Source: Sphingomicrobium sp. (GTDB taxonomy: Bacteria; Pseudomonadota; Alphaproteobacteria; Sphingomonadales; Sphingomonadaceae). Taken from it: a stretch of DNA of 53,793 bases. This document shows, one piece after another, positions 1 through 8,672 of this stretch. Made by a program: the position numbers and the translations under genes. How positions within the stretch are numbered: position 1 is the stretch's first letter; the number at the start of each line of letters is the position of its first letter. The stretch covers positions 1-53,793 of the forward strand of contig JAUJOV010000014.1 in NCBI GenBank assembly GCA_030447545.1. Direction: 5' to 3'. The notes under the pieces are model-generated. The model was not told where the DNA came from. It was given only the letters and a program-made list of their open reading frames with translations, and made no database searches.

Positions 1-236
1 CGATCCGTGCCGCGGTATATCCAGCCTTGGCCGAAGGTGTAGTGGATCGTGTTGGCCGCGATGAACGAAAGGGCGGCGGCCGCCAGCTTGTTCATCGCTA
101 AACGCTCCACCAGGTACCACATCAGCGCCAGGCCGATGGTGAAGACGAGGACGCTTACGACCGTGTTTCGAGCAAGCAGCACCGCGGCCTGGCGGCTCAG
201 GAGACGCTGAACGAGCCCTGCACTGCCCAAGCTCAC
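1..236 (-). CDS. GtrA-like membrane protein (partial, C-terminus cut by window edge)
   Basis: The reverse strand reads from a GTG at 236 directly after an in-frame TAG, giving about 78 residues before the window ends. It contains a hydrophobic segment ('VLVFTIGLALMWYLVE') and then a second one ending in 'FIAANTIHYTFGQGWIYRG'. That matches the GtrA pattern of transmembrane helices with an N-x(n)-Y/F-x(2-3)-R/W-x-F/Y signature. GtrA proteins are small four-helix membrane proteins tied to moving or using polyprenyl-linked sugars. The glycosyltransferases at 4-6.5 kb fit a cell-envelope glycan setting, but nothing links them directly. The family call rests on the motif alone. Confidence 0.6.
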   Translation of the reverse strand, partial: MSLGSAGLVQRLLSRQAAVLLARNTVVSVLVFTIGLALMWYLVERLAMNKLAAAALSFIAANTIHYTFGQGWIYRGTD

Positions 237-699
237 TGGCTACACACGGAAAAGCTGGAGCAGTTGTTCCGGTCGACGAGCACAGCCGGACAGCGGTCAT
301 TGATCGGCGGAATTTGCGCGTCCTTCCTACGATGAGCCTTTTGTCATGCAGAACCGCTGCCGGTCCGGAGCCTTGCCGGGGTCGGCAGCAACCATGGGCT
401 TGTGAGCGTTTTCATTGCCGCCTGCCGCAAGTCTTGAGTGGAGACTCCAGCTGAGTTGCAGGCGCCAACGGGCGCAGAGGAAATCAAGGCCAACCGCGTC
501 ATGCTCGACGTCCTTCAAGTCAAATGAGTCCGCACTCGACGGGTTCCGTGGAAGCGGACACAGGGTGACGCCGTGCATGGGTTCGGGAGCGTTGTCAGGA
601 ACACGAGCCGTACTTTGTGGCTAAGGCAAAAACCCCGACAAATCAGGAACATTAGCGTCCGGAGGCCGTAGGTATACTAGCCCTCAAGGAGCAGAACTT
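237..699. other. Intergenic region between divergent genes
   Basis: This 463-base stretch separates the leftward GtrA-like gene from the rightward L,D-transpeptidase. Short open frames exist on both strands but lack ribosome-binding sites and recognisable protein character. The right end carries a candidate EcfG-type promoter (646-670), a sigma-70-like TATACT (673-678) and the AAGGAG ribosome-binding site (686-691) of the next gene. Nothing else convincing was seen. Confidence 0.6.
646..670 (+). promoter_or_regulatory. Candidate EcfG-type promoter of the L,D-transpeptidase
   Basis: GGAAC (646-650), 16 bases, then CGTA (667-670), against the alphaproteobacterial EcfG consensus GGAAC-N16/17-CGTT (one mismatch). 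The implied start near 677 lies just ahead of AAGGAG (686-691) and the TTG at 700. A TATACT at 673-678 is an alternative sigma-70 -10 box. Confidence 0.4.
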
Positions 700-1659
700 T
701 TGCGCGTTTTCACAGTCTTGCCAGCCCTCATTCTCGCAGCAGCACCCGCTGGTGTGATCGCCCAGTCCAGCCCCTCGGTTTCGATCGAGGGCATTGCCGA
801 AGGACAGGTTTTTTCAGGGGCGAGAACCATGGAGACGCTCACTGCGCAGGTGCTGCTGGATCACAGCAGGCATTCACCCGGCGTGGTCGATGGTGCGATG
901 GGCGGCAACACGGTCCGCGCCATCAAGGCGTTCCAGCGCGCCAACGGCATGCCTGCGGACGGCAAGCTGAGCGCCTCGTTGCTGCGCAAGTTGCGCAGCG
1001 TTTATTCCGGAAACCTGGTGCAGCGCTACACGCTCACGTCCGAGGATGTCGCAGGTCCCTTCGTCCAGGTTCCGAGCTCGATGGAAGAGCAGGCGCAGCT
1101 GGAGACGCTCGCCTACGAAAGCCCGGCCGAGGCGATCGCCGAGAAATTCCACATGGCCCAGTCGTTCCTCAAGGCGCTCAATGCCGGGGCCGACTTCGGC
1201 GCCGCGGGGACCGAGATCAATGTCATCGTGCCCGGCAAGGACGAGCTCCAGTCAGACGTGGCGCGCATTGAAGTCGACAAAGCGGCGTCCGCCCTGCGCG
1301 CATACGCAGCGGACGGAACGCTCGTCGCGACCTATCCAGCAACGGTCGGAAGCAGCACCTTTCCCTCGCCCAGCGGTACGATGGACGTGACCGCCATCGC
1401 AGCAGCTCCGACCTATCATTTCGACCCGTCCGGACGCGAGTGGGGCCCGGACGAGAAGCTGACCATCGCCGCCGGCCCGAACAACCCGGTCGGAGGTACC
1501 TGGATCGATCTCAGCAAGGACGGCTACGGCATTCACGGAACGCCCGACCCGAAGCTCATCGGCAAGACTGCCAGCCACGGCTGCGTTCGGCTTACCAACT
1601 GGGATGCCAGGGAACTGGCCAAAGCCGTGAGCAAGGGCACGAAGGTCGAGTTCGTCTAG
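700..1659 (+). CDS. L,D-transpeptidase with peptidoglycan-binding domain (YkuD family)
   Basis: Secreted enzyme of 319 residues expected to make 3-3 peptide cross-links in peptidoglycan or to attach proteins to it. A signal peptide (about residues 1-21, ending 'AGVIAQ') is followed by a PG_binding_1-type repeat near 45-100 ('VVDGAMGGNTVRAIKAFQRANG'-like; compare 'AIKAFQRANGMPADGKL'). The YkuD catalytic domain lies near 190-319. The active-site motif is complete: His in 'YGIHGTPDP' and Cys in 'ASHGCVRLTNWDA'. The TTG start is chosen because AAGGAG sits 8 bases upstream and the signal peptide begins there. A hairpin follows the stop. A second YkuD-like gene at 13197 lacks the catalytic Cys. Confidence 0.93.
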   Translation: MRVFTVLPALILAAAPAGVIAQSSPSVSIEGIAEGQVFSGARTMETLTAQVLLDHSRHSPGVVDGAMGGNTVRAIKAFQRANGMPADGKLSASLLRKLRSVYSGNLVQRYTLTSEDVAGPFVQVPSSMEEQAQLETLAYESPAEAIAEKFHMAQSFLKALNAGADFGAAGTEINVIVPGKDELQSDVARIEVDKAASALRAYAADGTLVATYPATVGSSTFPSPSGTMDVTAIAAAPTYHFDPSGREWGPDEKLTIAAGPNNPVGGTWIDLSKDGYGIHGTPDPKLIGKTASHGCVRLTNWDARELAKAVSKGTKVEFV

Positions 1660-2012
1660 GCTGCGGCGCGCTTCGCCGGCTAGAGCCGGCGAACTTCGTG
1701 CATGAGCTCGCGATCCAGATTGTTCTCTGCAGATCATCGCGATTGTCGCGCCGGGCCGGACGCATCGCCAATCTGCAGCATCACTGTCCAACGCGGCTCC
1801 GTCCGCTGGTCCGACGAATGCCCGCACCGGGTCGAGAGCGGACCCTGGGAAGGGTCGGCGACGCGCGCACGACCGAATGTTGATTCTGCAAGCCCCTTCC
1901 AGCATGACGCCGTCGGTGGAACTCACCACCGGACGGATGTTCGGTGTGCCGGGTGCCACAGGAACGGAAGGTTGGCATGACCAGCGCTCAGCCTGAGAGT
2001 GGCTTCGCTTAA
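1660..2012. other. Intergenic region
   Basis: The 353 bases between the L,D-transpeptidase and the MscS gene hold a hairpin at 1672-1693. GGAAC occurs at 1918-1922 and 1961-1965, but neither has a correctly spaced CGTT. Short open frames on both strands have no ribosome-binding sites or recognisable content. No gene is called. Confidence 0.5.
1672..1693 (+). terminator. Hairpin after the L,D-transpeptidase
   Basis: Perfect 10-bp inverted repeat, TTCGCCGGCT and AGCCGGCGAA, with a 2-base spacer, starting 12 bases after the stop codon. No clear T-run follows, so it may be a weak terminator or only an RNA 3' stabiliser. Confidence 0.5.
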
Positions 2013-3017
2013 GTGAGCCCCGGCGAGTCCCTGCGACTTTTCGGAGTCACGCTGATCGGCGCGACGCCCGAGAACTTCCGCAAGCTGCTTTTGACGTTCA
2101 CGCTCATTGCTGCGGCATTCCTGGTCACCTGGACGCTTCGCAAGATCCTGCGCACCTTCATCGGCAGCCGCTCGGGCACGCGTTTTCAATTCTGGGCGCG
2201 GCAGGTCGTCAGCCTGACGGTCGCCGCGCTGCTCATCCTGGCAATTGCCTCCATCTGGTTCGACAATCCGGCGCGACTGGCGACGGTGATCGGGCTGCTG
2301 GGCGCCGGCATTGCCTTTGCGTTGCAGCGAGTGATTACCGCGGTCGCCGGCTACTTCGTGATCCTGCGCGGCAAGACCTTCAACGTCGGCGACCGCATCG
2401 TCATGGGCGGAGTTCGCGGCGACGTAATCGCGCTGTCATTCATGCAAACCAAGATCATGGAGATGGGCCAGCCGCCGCCGATGCAGGATAATCAGCCGTC
2501 GGTGTGGGTGAAGAGCCGCCAGTTCACCGGCAGGATCGTCACGGTCACCAACGACAAGATCTTCAGCGAGCCGGTGTTCAATTACACCGATCAGTTCCCC
2601 TATGTGTGGGAGGAGATCAGCCTGTCGATCCACTTCACCGACGATCGCGAGCGCGCCGAGCAGGTGATGCTCGACGCGGCGCGCCGGCATGCGGTGCGCG
2701 GCGCCGGGCTGGGGGACGCCGAGGTCGCGCGGCTGGAGCGCCGCTATGGCGTCGGCGTCGGCGAAATCGACCCGTGCGTCTATTGGAATCTGGTCGAGGG
2801 TTGGATCGAGCTGACGGTCCGCTTCCTGACGCCCGACCATGGCATTCGTGAGATCAAGGACAAGGTGACACGCGACATTATCCGCGGCTTTGACGAGGCC
2901 GGCGTCGAGATCGCAACAAGCAGCTTCGAGATCACTTCGCTTCCGCCGCTCAGGATCGAGCGTGCGCGCCCACAGCAGCGCCGTGGTCCGGCAAAGGACG
3001 GCGGTTCAGTGGTCTGA
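2013..3017 (+). CDS. MscS-family mechanosensitive ion channel
   Basis: Integral inner-membrane channel of 334 residues, expected to open on membrane tension during osmotic downshift. Hydrophobic helices occupy about residues 28-45 and 68-85. The pore helix is glycine/alanine rich ('ATVIGLLGAGIAFALQRVI'), followed by the MscS beta-domain entry 'VILRGKTFNVGDRIVMGGVRGDV'. An insertion-like loop with 'PPPMQDNQPS' precedes 'GRIVTVTNDKIFSEPVFNYT', and a soluble alpha/beta domain follows. The GTG start at 2013 lacks a strong ribosome-binding site but gives the usual short periplasmic N-terminus. Partner genes are not obvious: the next gene is convergent. Confidence 0.9.
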   Translation: MSPGESLRLFGVTLIGATPENFRKLLLTFTLIAAAFLVTWTLRKILRTFIGSRSGTRFQFWARQVVSLTVAALLILAIASIWFDNPARLATVIGLLGAGIAFALQRVITAVAGYFVILRGKTFNVGDRIVMGGVRGDVIALSFMQTKIMEMGQPPPMQDNQPSVWVKSRQFTGRIVTVTNDKIFSEPVFNYTDQFPYVWEEISLSIHFTDDRERAEQVMLDAARRHAVRGAGLGDAEVARLERRYGVGVGEIDPCVYWNLVEGWIELTVRFLTPDHGIREIKDKVTRDIIRGFDEAGVEIATSSFEITSLPPLRIERARPQQRRGPAKDGGSVV

Positions 3018-3077
3018 AGTCCTCGTGTTGCCCTTCGGGTCGAATCTCGGATGTAACGTGCGCTCGGCCGCGGGCAA

Positions 3078-3386
3078 TCAATCGCGTCCGCCCGACCCCA
3101 GATCCCGCTCGCTCAGGTAGCGCATCAGCTCGGCGAGGGTGGCTTCCATCTGATCCTGCATCTGCGTGACGAGCTCGTTCTCGCGCATTCCGACATGGTC
3201 GAGCGGCTTGGAATAGCTGTCGGAAAAGGCCTTGAGATCGTCGCGGTCGAACACGCCTCTGGAAACGAGCTTGGCGAGGATCACAAGCAGCCCGTTGGTG
3301 TTGGCGATGGTGCCCGCGACGAGCGCCTCGTCGACCATAGACAGCCGCTGCTCACTGTCGGCTTCGTCAGTTTCCGGCGGAATCAT
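3078..3386 (-). CDS. Small conserved-looking hypothetical protein (102 aa)
   Basis: Not recognised. Acidic, largely helical-looking protein of 102 residues starting 'MIPPETDEADSEQRLSMVDE' with a Leu/Met-rich C-terminal helix ('ATLAELMRYLSERD'). No signal peptide or membrane segment. The ATG at 3386 is preceded by AGAAGG at good spacing. The start overlaps the end of the upstream DNA glycosylase reading frame by 18 bases, so the two are probably co-transcribed. Function unknown; the translational coupling is the only clue. Confidence 0.65.
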   Translation of the reverse strand: MIPPETDEADSEQRLSMVDEALVAGTIANTNGLLVILAKLVSRGVFDRDDLKAFSDSYSKPLDHVGMRENELVTQMQDQMEATLAELMRYLSERDLGSGGRD

Positions 3387-3928
3387 CCTGCCTTCTCTCG
3401 GCTCGTTCGCTTGTGCGCACAACGCCGGGCGCGCAGAAGCGGGCAAGCTGCGCCCAGGCCGTGGCTTTCTCAGCGAACGGCCTGGTATTCGCCGGGCTCG
3501 ACGAGGGCAGGTCGATCGCGTGAGGCGCGGCTGGGCCCAAGCAGCCTTCGCCCGGCGGCAGCGGCCGTGCTTCCGTTGAACGCAATTGCTTCGAGGGCGG
3601 GACCAGTCCTCGAGCAGGCGCTCGATCCGGTTGTGGGCCGCGGTCCGTATCGCCTGGTCGAGGCTGCCCCTGCGCGAGGCCGAGCCGATCACGTCCCACA
3701 GGCCGATTCCCGTGCTCGGCAAGCCGCTCGAGGCGCTGCTCGTAGGCAAGCGGCTCGAGCTGCTCGCAGATCGCTCCTCCGACCAGGCGCCAGAACTGGT
3801 TCTGCGGGTGGGCATAGTAGCGCCGAGCTGCGAGCGACGCGTCTCCGGGAAGGCTGCCGAGGATGAACAGGCGCGCGTCCCCGTCGGGCGATCGGCGGCA
3901 GTCCGGTCTTCATCACTGGCTCGGTCAT
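3369..3928 (-). pseudogene. DNA-deoxyinosine (hypoxanthine) glycosylase, frameshifted
   Basis: Reading the reverse strand across frames recovers a protein of the uracil-DNA-glycosylase superfamily that removes deaminated bases. The pieces in order are 'MTEPVMKTGLPPI', 'DARLFILGSLPGDASL', 'RRYYAHPQNQFWRLVGG', 'HGIGLWDVIGSASRRGSLD', 'PALEAIAFNGSTAA' and 'DLPSSSPANTRPF'. These are the N-terminal 'LGSLPG' loop, the 'YYAHPxNxFW' segment, 'LWDV', the 'IAFNG' strand and the C-terminal 'LPSxSPAN' loop typical of this family. At least four single-base shifts are needed. The total span (about 187 codons) matches an intact family member. Either sequence errors or a recently decayed gene. Overlaps the small gene 3078-3386. 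Confidence 0.75.
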
Positions 3929-3981
3929 GCAACAGCGCCCAACATTGCCTTTTGCGTGTTCGAGGGCTAAGGGCTTGCCCC

Positions 3982-5156
3982 GTGGAGCCAAGCGAAATCC
4001 GCGTCGCCCTGCTATCGGGGAATTACAATTACGTGCGCGACGGCGCGAACCAGGCGCTCAACCGGCTCGTCGCTTTTCTGCTTCGCCAGGACGTGAAGGT
4101 GCGCATTTATGCGCCGACCGTCGCCAATCCGGCGTTCGAGCCGACCGGCGAACTGGTCTCCGTGCCCGCGATGCCGATCCCGTTCCGCTCCGAATATCGC
4201 CTGCCACTCGCGCTGACCGCGGCCGCCCGGCGCGACCTTGCCGCGTTCAACCCGAACGTCGTCCACGTGGCGAGCCCCGACATCGTCTCCCACCGAGCGA
4301 TCAGCTGGGCCCGGCGGCGCAACATCGCGGCCGTCGCATCGGTCCACACCCGCTTTGAAACCTATCTTGCTTATTACCACCTGCAGATGCTCGAGCCGGC
4401 CGCCCGGGCGCTGCTGCGGCGCTTCTACGGGCGCTGCGACGCCCTGCTCGTGCCGTCCGGATCATCGGCGGCGGTGCTTCGCGCCCAGCGGATGAGCAAG
4501 CATATCTGGATCTGGGCGCGCGGCGTGGACCGCGAGCAGTTCAACCCGGCGCGGCGCGACCGGACTGGCGCCGCTCCCTCGGCATCGCCGACGACGAGCT
4601 CGCCATCGCGTTCCTCGGCCGGATCGTGATGGAGAAGGGCCTCGATGTCTTTCTCGATGCGATTGCCGCGCTTCAGCCGCGCAACGTCCGCCACCGCGTG
4701 CTGGTCATCGGCGAAGGGCCCGCGAGAGCCTGGTTCGAGCAGCACCTGCCACCGTCGGCGGTGTTCGTCGGCCACCAGGAAGGTCCAGACCTTGCGCGCG
4801 CGCTCGCCAGCGCCGACGTCTTCCTCAACCCCTCGATCACCGAGACGTTCGGCAACGTCTCGCTCGAGGCGATGGCCTGCGCCTTGCCGGTCGTCGCCGC
4901 CGTGGCGACGGGCGCGACGAGCCTGGTTCGCGACGGTGAAACCGGGCTGCTGGTGGAGCCCGGCGACAGCGACGCCTTCGCCGACGCGCTCGAGACCTAT
5001 GCGGTGGACCCCGAGCTTCGCCGGAAGCACGGTCAGGCGGGTCTCGCCTTTGCCAGGACGATGGACTGGGACCGAATCAACTCGAGCGTGCTCAAGGTCT
5101 ATGAGCGCGTGATCCAGCGCCGCGAGCGCCTCGCCCGGCTCAACCTTCGCGGCTAG
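3982..5156 (+). CDS. GT4-type glycosyltransferase (one frameshift)
   Basis: Retaining GT-B glycosyltransferase of about 391 residues. The N-terminal domain starts 'IRVALLSGNYNYVRDGANQA', a donor/acceptor loop typical of GT4 mannosyl/glucosyl-transferases, and contains 'VHVASPDIVSH' and 'ASVHTRFETYLAYYH'. The C-terminal domain has 'AFLGRIVMEKGLDVFLDA' and the EX7E motif in 'TETFGNVSLEAMACALP'. A frameshift near 4558-4566 separates the two halves; both are otherwise uninterrupted. GTG at 3982 is preferred, with AAGGG nine bases upstream. The next gene is a GT87-like membrane enzyme, so the two may act on the same glycolipid or polysaccharide. Acceptor unknown. Confidence 0.85.
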
Positions 5157-5245
5157 TCGCTCAAGCGCTTCGCGCCGCACAGGCTCGTAAGCGTTTTATC
5201 AAGGCGTTGGCACTAAACCCGGCCCGCACCTGTGGTGGGGAAGCC

Positions 5246-6454
5246 GTGACCTACGTCGCGCCAGTGACGCCAAGCCTGGATCTTGCCGAGCGGCAGTCGC
5301 TGCCGCGCGAGCCCGACCCCTACGGCGTCTATCGCACGGTCGGAACCGCTTTTGCCCTGCTCGTCCTCACGCTTTTCGCGATCGAGCTGCTGCGCAATGC
5401 GCTCGAGCCCAGCGACCGCGACTTCATCAGCTTCTGGGGCGCGGCGCGGCTTGCGCTCGCCGGCAACCCGGCCGCGGCCTACGACCTGCCGACCCTCCAT
5501 GCACTGCAGAGCGCCGTCGCCCGCTTCGATGGAGGGCAGATGCCCTTCCCCTATGCGCCGGCCTTCTTGCTGCTGGTCGTTCCGTTCGCCTGGCTGCCGT
5601 TCCCGGCGGCCATGGCGCTTTGGGTCGCGGCGACCTTCCTGGTGTACATGGCGGTCGCCACGCGCATGTTTCCCGGCTCGGGCCTGCTGTGCGCCGCCTT
5701 GCCGGCCGTGTTCGTCAACGCCGCCATCGGGCAGAACGCGTTCGTCACCGCGGCGCTGTTCATGGGCGGGATGGTGCTTATCGGCAGCAGGCCGTTCGCC
5801 GCCGGCCTGATCCTCGGCTGCCTGGTGCTGAAGCCGCAGCTGGGACTGCTGCTGCCGCTCACGCTGGTCGCCGCCGGCCACTGGCGCGCAGTGGCCGGCG
5901 CCGCTTTGTCGTCGGTCGGCCTGATGATCCTGGGCGTTGCGCTGTTCGGCATCGCTGCGACCGAGGCGTGGATCGCGCAGATGCCGCTCTACGTCGAAAT
6001 CGGCCGCGATGGCCTGGTCGGCTGGGAAAAGCTCGCCAGCGTCTACGCCTCGGCGAGGCAGATCGGCCTGTCGCAGGAGGCCGCTTTCGCCATCCACCTG
6101 GGCGTCGCCGCGGCCGCCGCGGGCGCCGTCTGGATGGCGTGGCGCTCGGGCGGCGATCCGCTGTGGAGAGCAGGCGTGCTGGCTGCAGCGACCACGCTGA
6201 TCAGCCCCTATCTGTTCCTTTACGACTGCCTGATCTTCGTCGTGCCTTTGTTGTGGCTCGCGCGGAGCCGAGCGCCTGCGGCCGCGGTCGCTTTGTTGTG
6301 GTGCCTGCCGATGCTCGCAATCGCGCAGGCGTACGGTGCGCCGGGTCCGGTAAACCTCAATCCGGTGGTGCCGATCGCGCTGCTCGCGCTCTTGTTTCGC
6401 TACAAGGGTGAAGGCTCGAGCGAGGTCCCGCCGCGAGCGCAGGCATTGGCCTAG
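5246..6454 (+). CDS. GT87/DUF2029-type polyprenyl-phosphate-sugar mannosyltransferase-like protein
   Basis: Polytopic membrane protein of about 402 residues with some ten hydrophobic segments. The N-terminal loop 'DRDFISFWGAARLALAGNP' plus 'YAPAFLLLVVPF' is characteristic of DUF2029/GT87 GT-C enzymes, where the Asp of the first extracytoplasmic loop is the likely catalytic base. The 'GCLVLKPQLGLLLP' segment is the family's 'KPQ' motif. These enzymes use polyprenyl-phosphate sugars on the outer face of the membrane. GTG at 5246 is chosen because GGGGAAG precedes it; a TTG at 5207 is possible but lacks a site. Lies about 90 bases after the GT4 gene. Confidence 0.85.
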   Translation: MTYVAPVTPSLDLAERQSLPREPDPYGVYRTVGTAFALLVLTLFAIELLRNALEPSDRDFISFWGAARLALAGNPAAAYDLPTLHALQSAVARFDGGQMPFPYAPAFLLLVVPFAWLPFPAAMALWVAATFLVYMAVATRMFPGSGLLCAALPAVFVNAAIGQNAFVTAALFMGGMVLIGSRPFAAGLILGCLVLKPQLGLLLPLTLVAAGHWRAVAGAALSSVGLMILGVALFGIAATEAWIAQMPLYVEIGRDGLVGWEKLASVYASARQIGLSQEAAFAIHLGVAAAAAGAVWMAWRSGGDPLWRAGVLAAATTLISPYLFLYDCLIFVVPLLWLARSRAPAAAVALLWCLPMLAIAQAYGAPGPVNLNPVVPIALLALLFRYKGEGSSEVPPRAQALA

Positions 6455-6508
6455 CACCCACTATCGACCCAAAGCAGACATTGGGACGATTCCTCGCGGC
6501 AGACCGCA

Positions 6509-6534
6509 GGAACAACCCGGTCCACGCAGCGGTT
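6509..6534 (+). promoter_or_regulatory. Candidate EcfG-type promoter of the YflT-like stress gene
   Basis: GGAAC (6509-6513), 17 bases, GGTT (6531-6534): one mismatch from the GGAAC-N16/17-CGTT consensus. It sits 52 bases before the ATG of a gene whose family is stress-induced, which supports it. Confidence 0.5.
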
Positions 6535-6586
6535 GGGTTAGCGACGGGCCACTGGCTCGCAAGCACCCCCGAACAAGGAGAATCAT

Positions 6587-7108
6587 ATGACCGATCGCAT
6601 TGCATCCGCAGTGTTCGACAGTCGCGACGAAGCCCAGCGCGCTGTTGCCGAGCTTCGCTCCGCCGGCATTCCCGATACTGCCATTTCCATCGTCGGACCC
6701 TCCGAAAGCGGCGACGGCTCAGGCATGAGCGATCATGACGACGACGGCGTCAACAAGAGCGGAGCCGTCAAGGGAGCATTGATGGGCGGCGGTGCGGGCG
6801 CACTGCTCGGCCTGGCCGCACTGGCAATCCCCGGAGTGGGACCGCTCGCGGCAGCAGGAGCGATCGCCGCCTCCGCCGCCCCTGAAGCGGCAGCCATCGG
6901 TGCCGCTGCCGGCGCAACCGCCGGAGGCGTGTCGGGCCTGCTCACCAAGCACGGCGTAAGCGATGAGGACGCAAGCTACTATGAAGAGCAGATCAACAAG
7001 GGCGGCTATTTCGTAGCCGTGCATGGCGATCAGGCCGATCAAGCCGGCGACATCCTCTATCGCCATGGCGGCCACAGCGCGAGCCGGGCGCGGAACGTCT
7101 CAGCCTAA
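6587..7108 (+). CDS. YflT-like general stress protein with glycine-zipper segment
   Basis: 173 residues. The N-terminal 35 residues ('ASAVFDSRDEAQRAVAELRS') match the heat-induced stress protein YflT / general stress protein 17M module, a short alpha/beta fold that senses or modulates stress by an unknown mechanism. The middle (about 60-125) is an Ala/Gly-rich zipper ('ALMGGGAGALLGLAALAIPG') able to insert in or associate with membrane. The C-terminus resembles a repeat of the first module ('YEEQINKGGYFVAVHGD'). Strong AAGGAG (6575-6580) sets the ATG. A candidate EcfG promoter lies upstream and a hairpin terminator follows, so it is probably a single-gene unit. Confidence 0.85.
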   Translation: MTDRIASAVFDSRDEAQRAVAELRSAGIPDTAISIVGPSESGDGSGMSDHDDDGVNKSGAVKGALMGGGAGALLGLAALAIPGVGPLAAAGAIAASAAPEAAAIGAAAGATAGGVSGLLTKHGVSDEDASYYEEQINKGGYFVAVHGDQADQAGDILYRHGGHSASRARNVSA

Positions 7109-7120
7109 AACAAGAGGAAC

Positions 7121-7149
7121 GGGAGGCGCGCTTGTCGGGCGCTCCTCCC
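7121..7149 (+). terminator. Hairpin terminator after the YflT-like gene
   Basis: GGGAGGCGCGC (7121-7131) pairs with GCGCTCCTCCC (7139-7149) with one mismatch, giving an 11-position stem and 7-base loop 12 bases after the stop. No strong T-run follows. Confidence 0.6.
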
Positions 7150-7294
7150 GCCCTTGCCGTCAGGGGCGGAGCCGAGGCGCCGCTCGTCAGCCATCCAGAC
7201 GCAGTCGCTCAGACGCGGACCGCAGACCTCGCGAAAACATGTGCAGCAAGAGCTCCCGTGCATTTTGCTGCGGCGCGCCTATTAGGTTGCGGCA

Positions 7295-8642
7295 ATGGCT
7301 GACCTGTTCGGCGATCAGGAGCTCCCCCAGCAGCCCGAGCGGGCCGAGGCGCCGGCAGAGCACGCGCCGCTTGCCGACCGGCTTCGGCCAAAAAGCCTCG
7401 AAGAGGTCGTCGGGCAGGAGCATCTGACCGGCCCCGACGGCGCGATCGGCCGCATGGTTGCGGCCGGCAAGCTCTCCTCGATGATCCTGTGGGGGCCGCC
7501 GGGCACCGGCAAGACCAGCACTGCCCGACTGCTCGCCGACGCGGTCGGAATGCGCTTCGTCGCCATCTCCGCGGTCTTTTCGGGCGTTGCCGACCTCAAG
7601 AAAGTGTTCGCTGAAAGCCGGACGGCCGCTCGGGCGGGCCAGCGCACCCTGCTGCTGGTCGACGAGATCCACCGTTTCAATCGCGCACAGCAGGACGGAT
7701 TCCTGCCCTATGTCGAGGACGGCACCGTCACCCTGGTCGGAGCGACGACGGAGAACCCGAGCTTCGAATTGAACGCCGCGCTCCTGTCACGCTGCCAGGT
7801 GCTGATCCTGCGGCGCCTCGACCATGGGGCGCTCGAGGAGCTGATCCGCCGCGCCGAAGCGCTCGAGGGCCGAGCGCTGCCGGTTACGGTCGAGGCGCGC
7901 GAAGCATTGATCGCCAGCGCCGACGGCGACGGCCGATTCCTGCTCAACCAGGTTGAGACTTTGTTCTCGGTCGAGATCGACCAGCCGCTCGGGCCCGCAG
8001 AGCTGTCCGACCTGCTCCACCGCCGCGTCCCGGTCTACGACAAGGACCGCGAAGGTCATTACAACCTCATCTCCGCGCTCCACAAAGCCTTGCGCGGCTC
8101 GGACCCGCAGGCCGCGCTCTACTATCTCGCGCGAATGCTGGTCGCGGGCGAGGAGCCGCTCTATCTGCTCCGCCGCCTGACGCGCGCGGCGATGGAGGAC
8201 GTCGGGCTCGCCGACCCCAACGCGCTCGTCCAGTGCCTCGCGGCCAAGGACGCGTACGATTTCCTCGGATCACCCGAGGGCGAGCTCGCCATCGTCCAGG
8301 CCTGTCTCTACCTCGCGACCGCGCCTAAATCGAACGCAGCCTACATGGCGCAGAAGAAGGCCTGGCGTTCGGCCGCGGACACCGGCTCGCTGATGCCGGC
8401 GCCACACATCCTCAACGCACCGACGCGGCTGATGAAGGACATCGGCTACGGCAAGGGCTATGCCTACGACCATGACGCTGAACATGGCTTCTCCCGGGCA
8501 GGACTATTGGCCCGAAGGGCTGGAGCGGCAGACTTTCTACGAGCCGAGCGACCGCGGATTCGAGGTGAAGGTCGCCGAGCGGCTGCACTTCTGGGAAGAG
8601 CGGCGGCGAGAGCTTGAAACAAAGCGCTCCCGAGGCGTTTGA
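7295..8642 (+). CDS. rarA: Replication-associated recombination protein A, AAA+ ATPase (one frameshift)
   Basis: RarA/MgsA acts at stalled replication forks; tetrameric AAA+ clamp-loader-like ATPase. The N-terminus has 'PLADRLRPKSLEEVVGQEHL', Walker A 'GPPGTGKTS', Walker B 'LLLVDEIHRFN', and sensor 1 'VGATTENPSFELN' with 'LLSRCQV'. The helical C-terminal domain includes 'ALHKALRGSDPQAALYYLARML' and 'YLATAPKSNA'. A frameshift near 8490-8500 (in or by CCCGGG) moves the last part, 'DYWPEGLERQTFYEPSDRG', a strongly conserved RarA ending, into another frame. Full length about 449 codons, normal for the family. Only 30 bases separate it from the next gene, suggesting an operon. Confidence 0.93.
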
Positions 8643-8672
8643 GGGGCAACCAATCCGACAAGGGAGCAAGCG

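Noticed and set aside
327..624. Short open frames on both strands in the first intergenic region
   Set aside because: No ribosome-binding sites, atypical composition, and they overlap each other.
1918..1965. GGAAC at 1918-1922 and 1961-1965 as EcfG promoters for the MscS gene
   Set aside because: The first has a GTT one base too close and the second has no CGTT-like -10 at 16-17 bases.
5213..6457. A 414-codon reverse-strand frame opposite the GT87-like gene
   Set aside because: Arg/Gln/Gly-rich composition without domains; the forward frame has membrane helices and family motifs.
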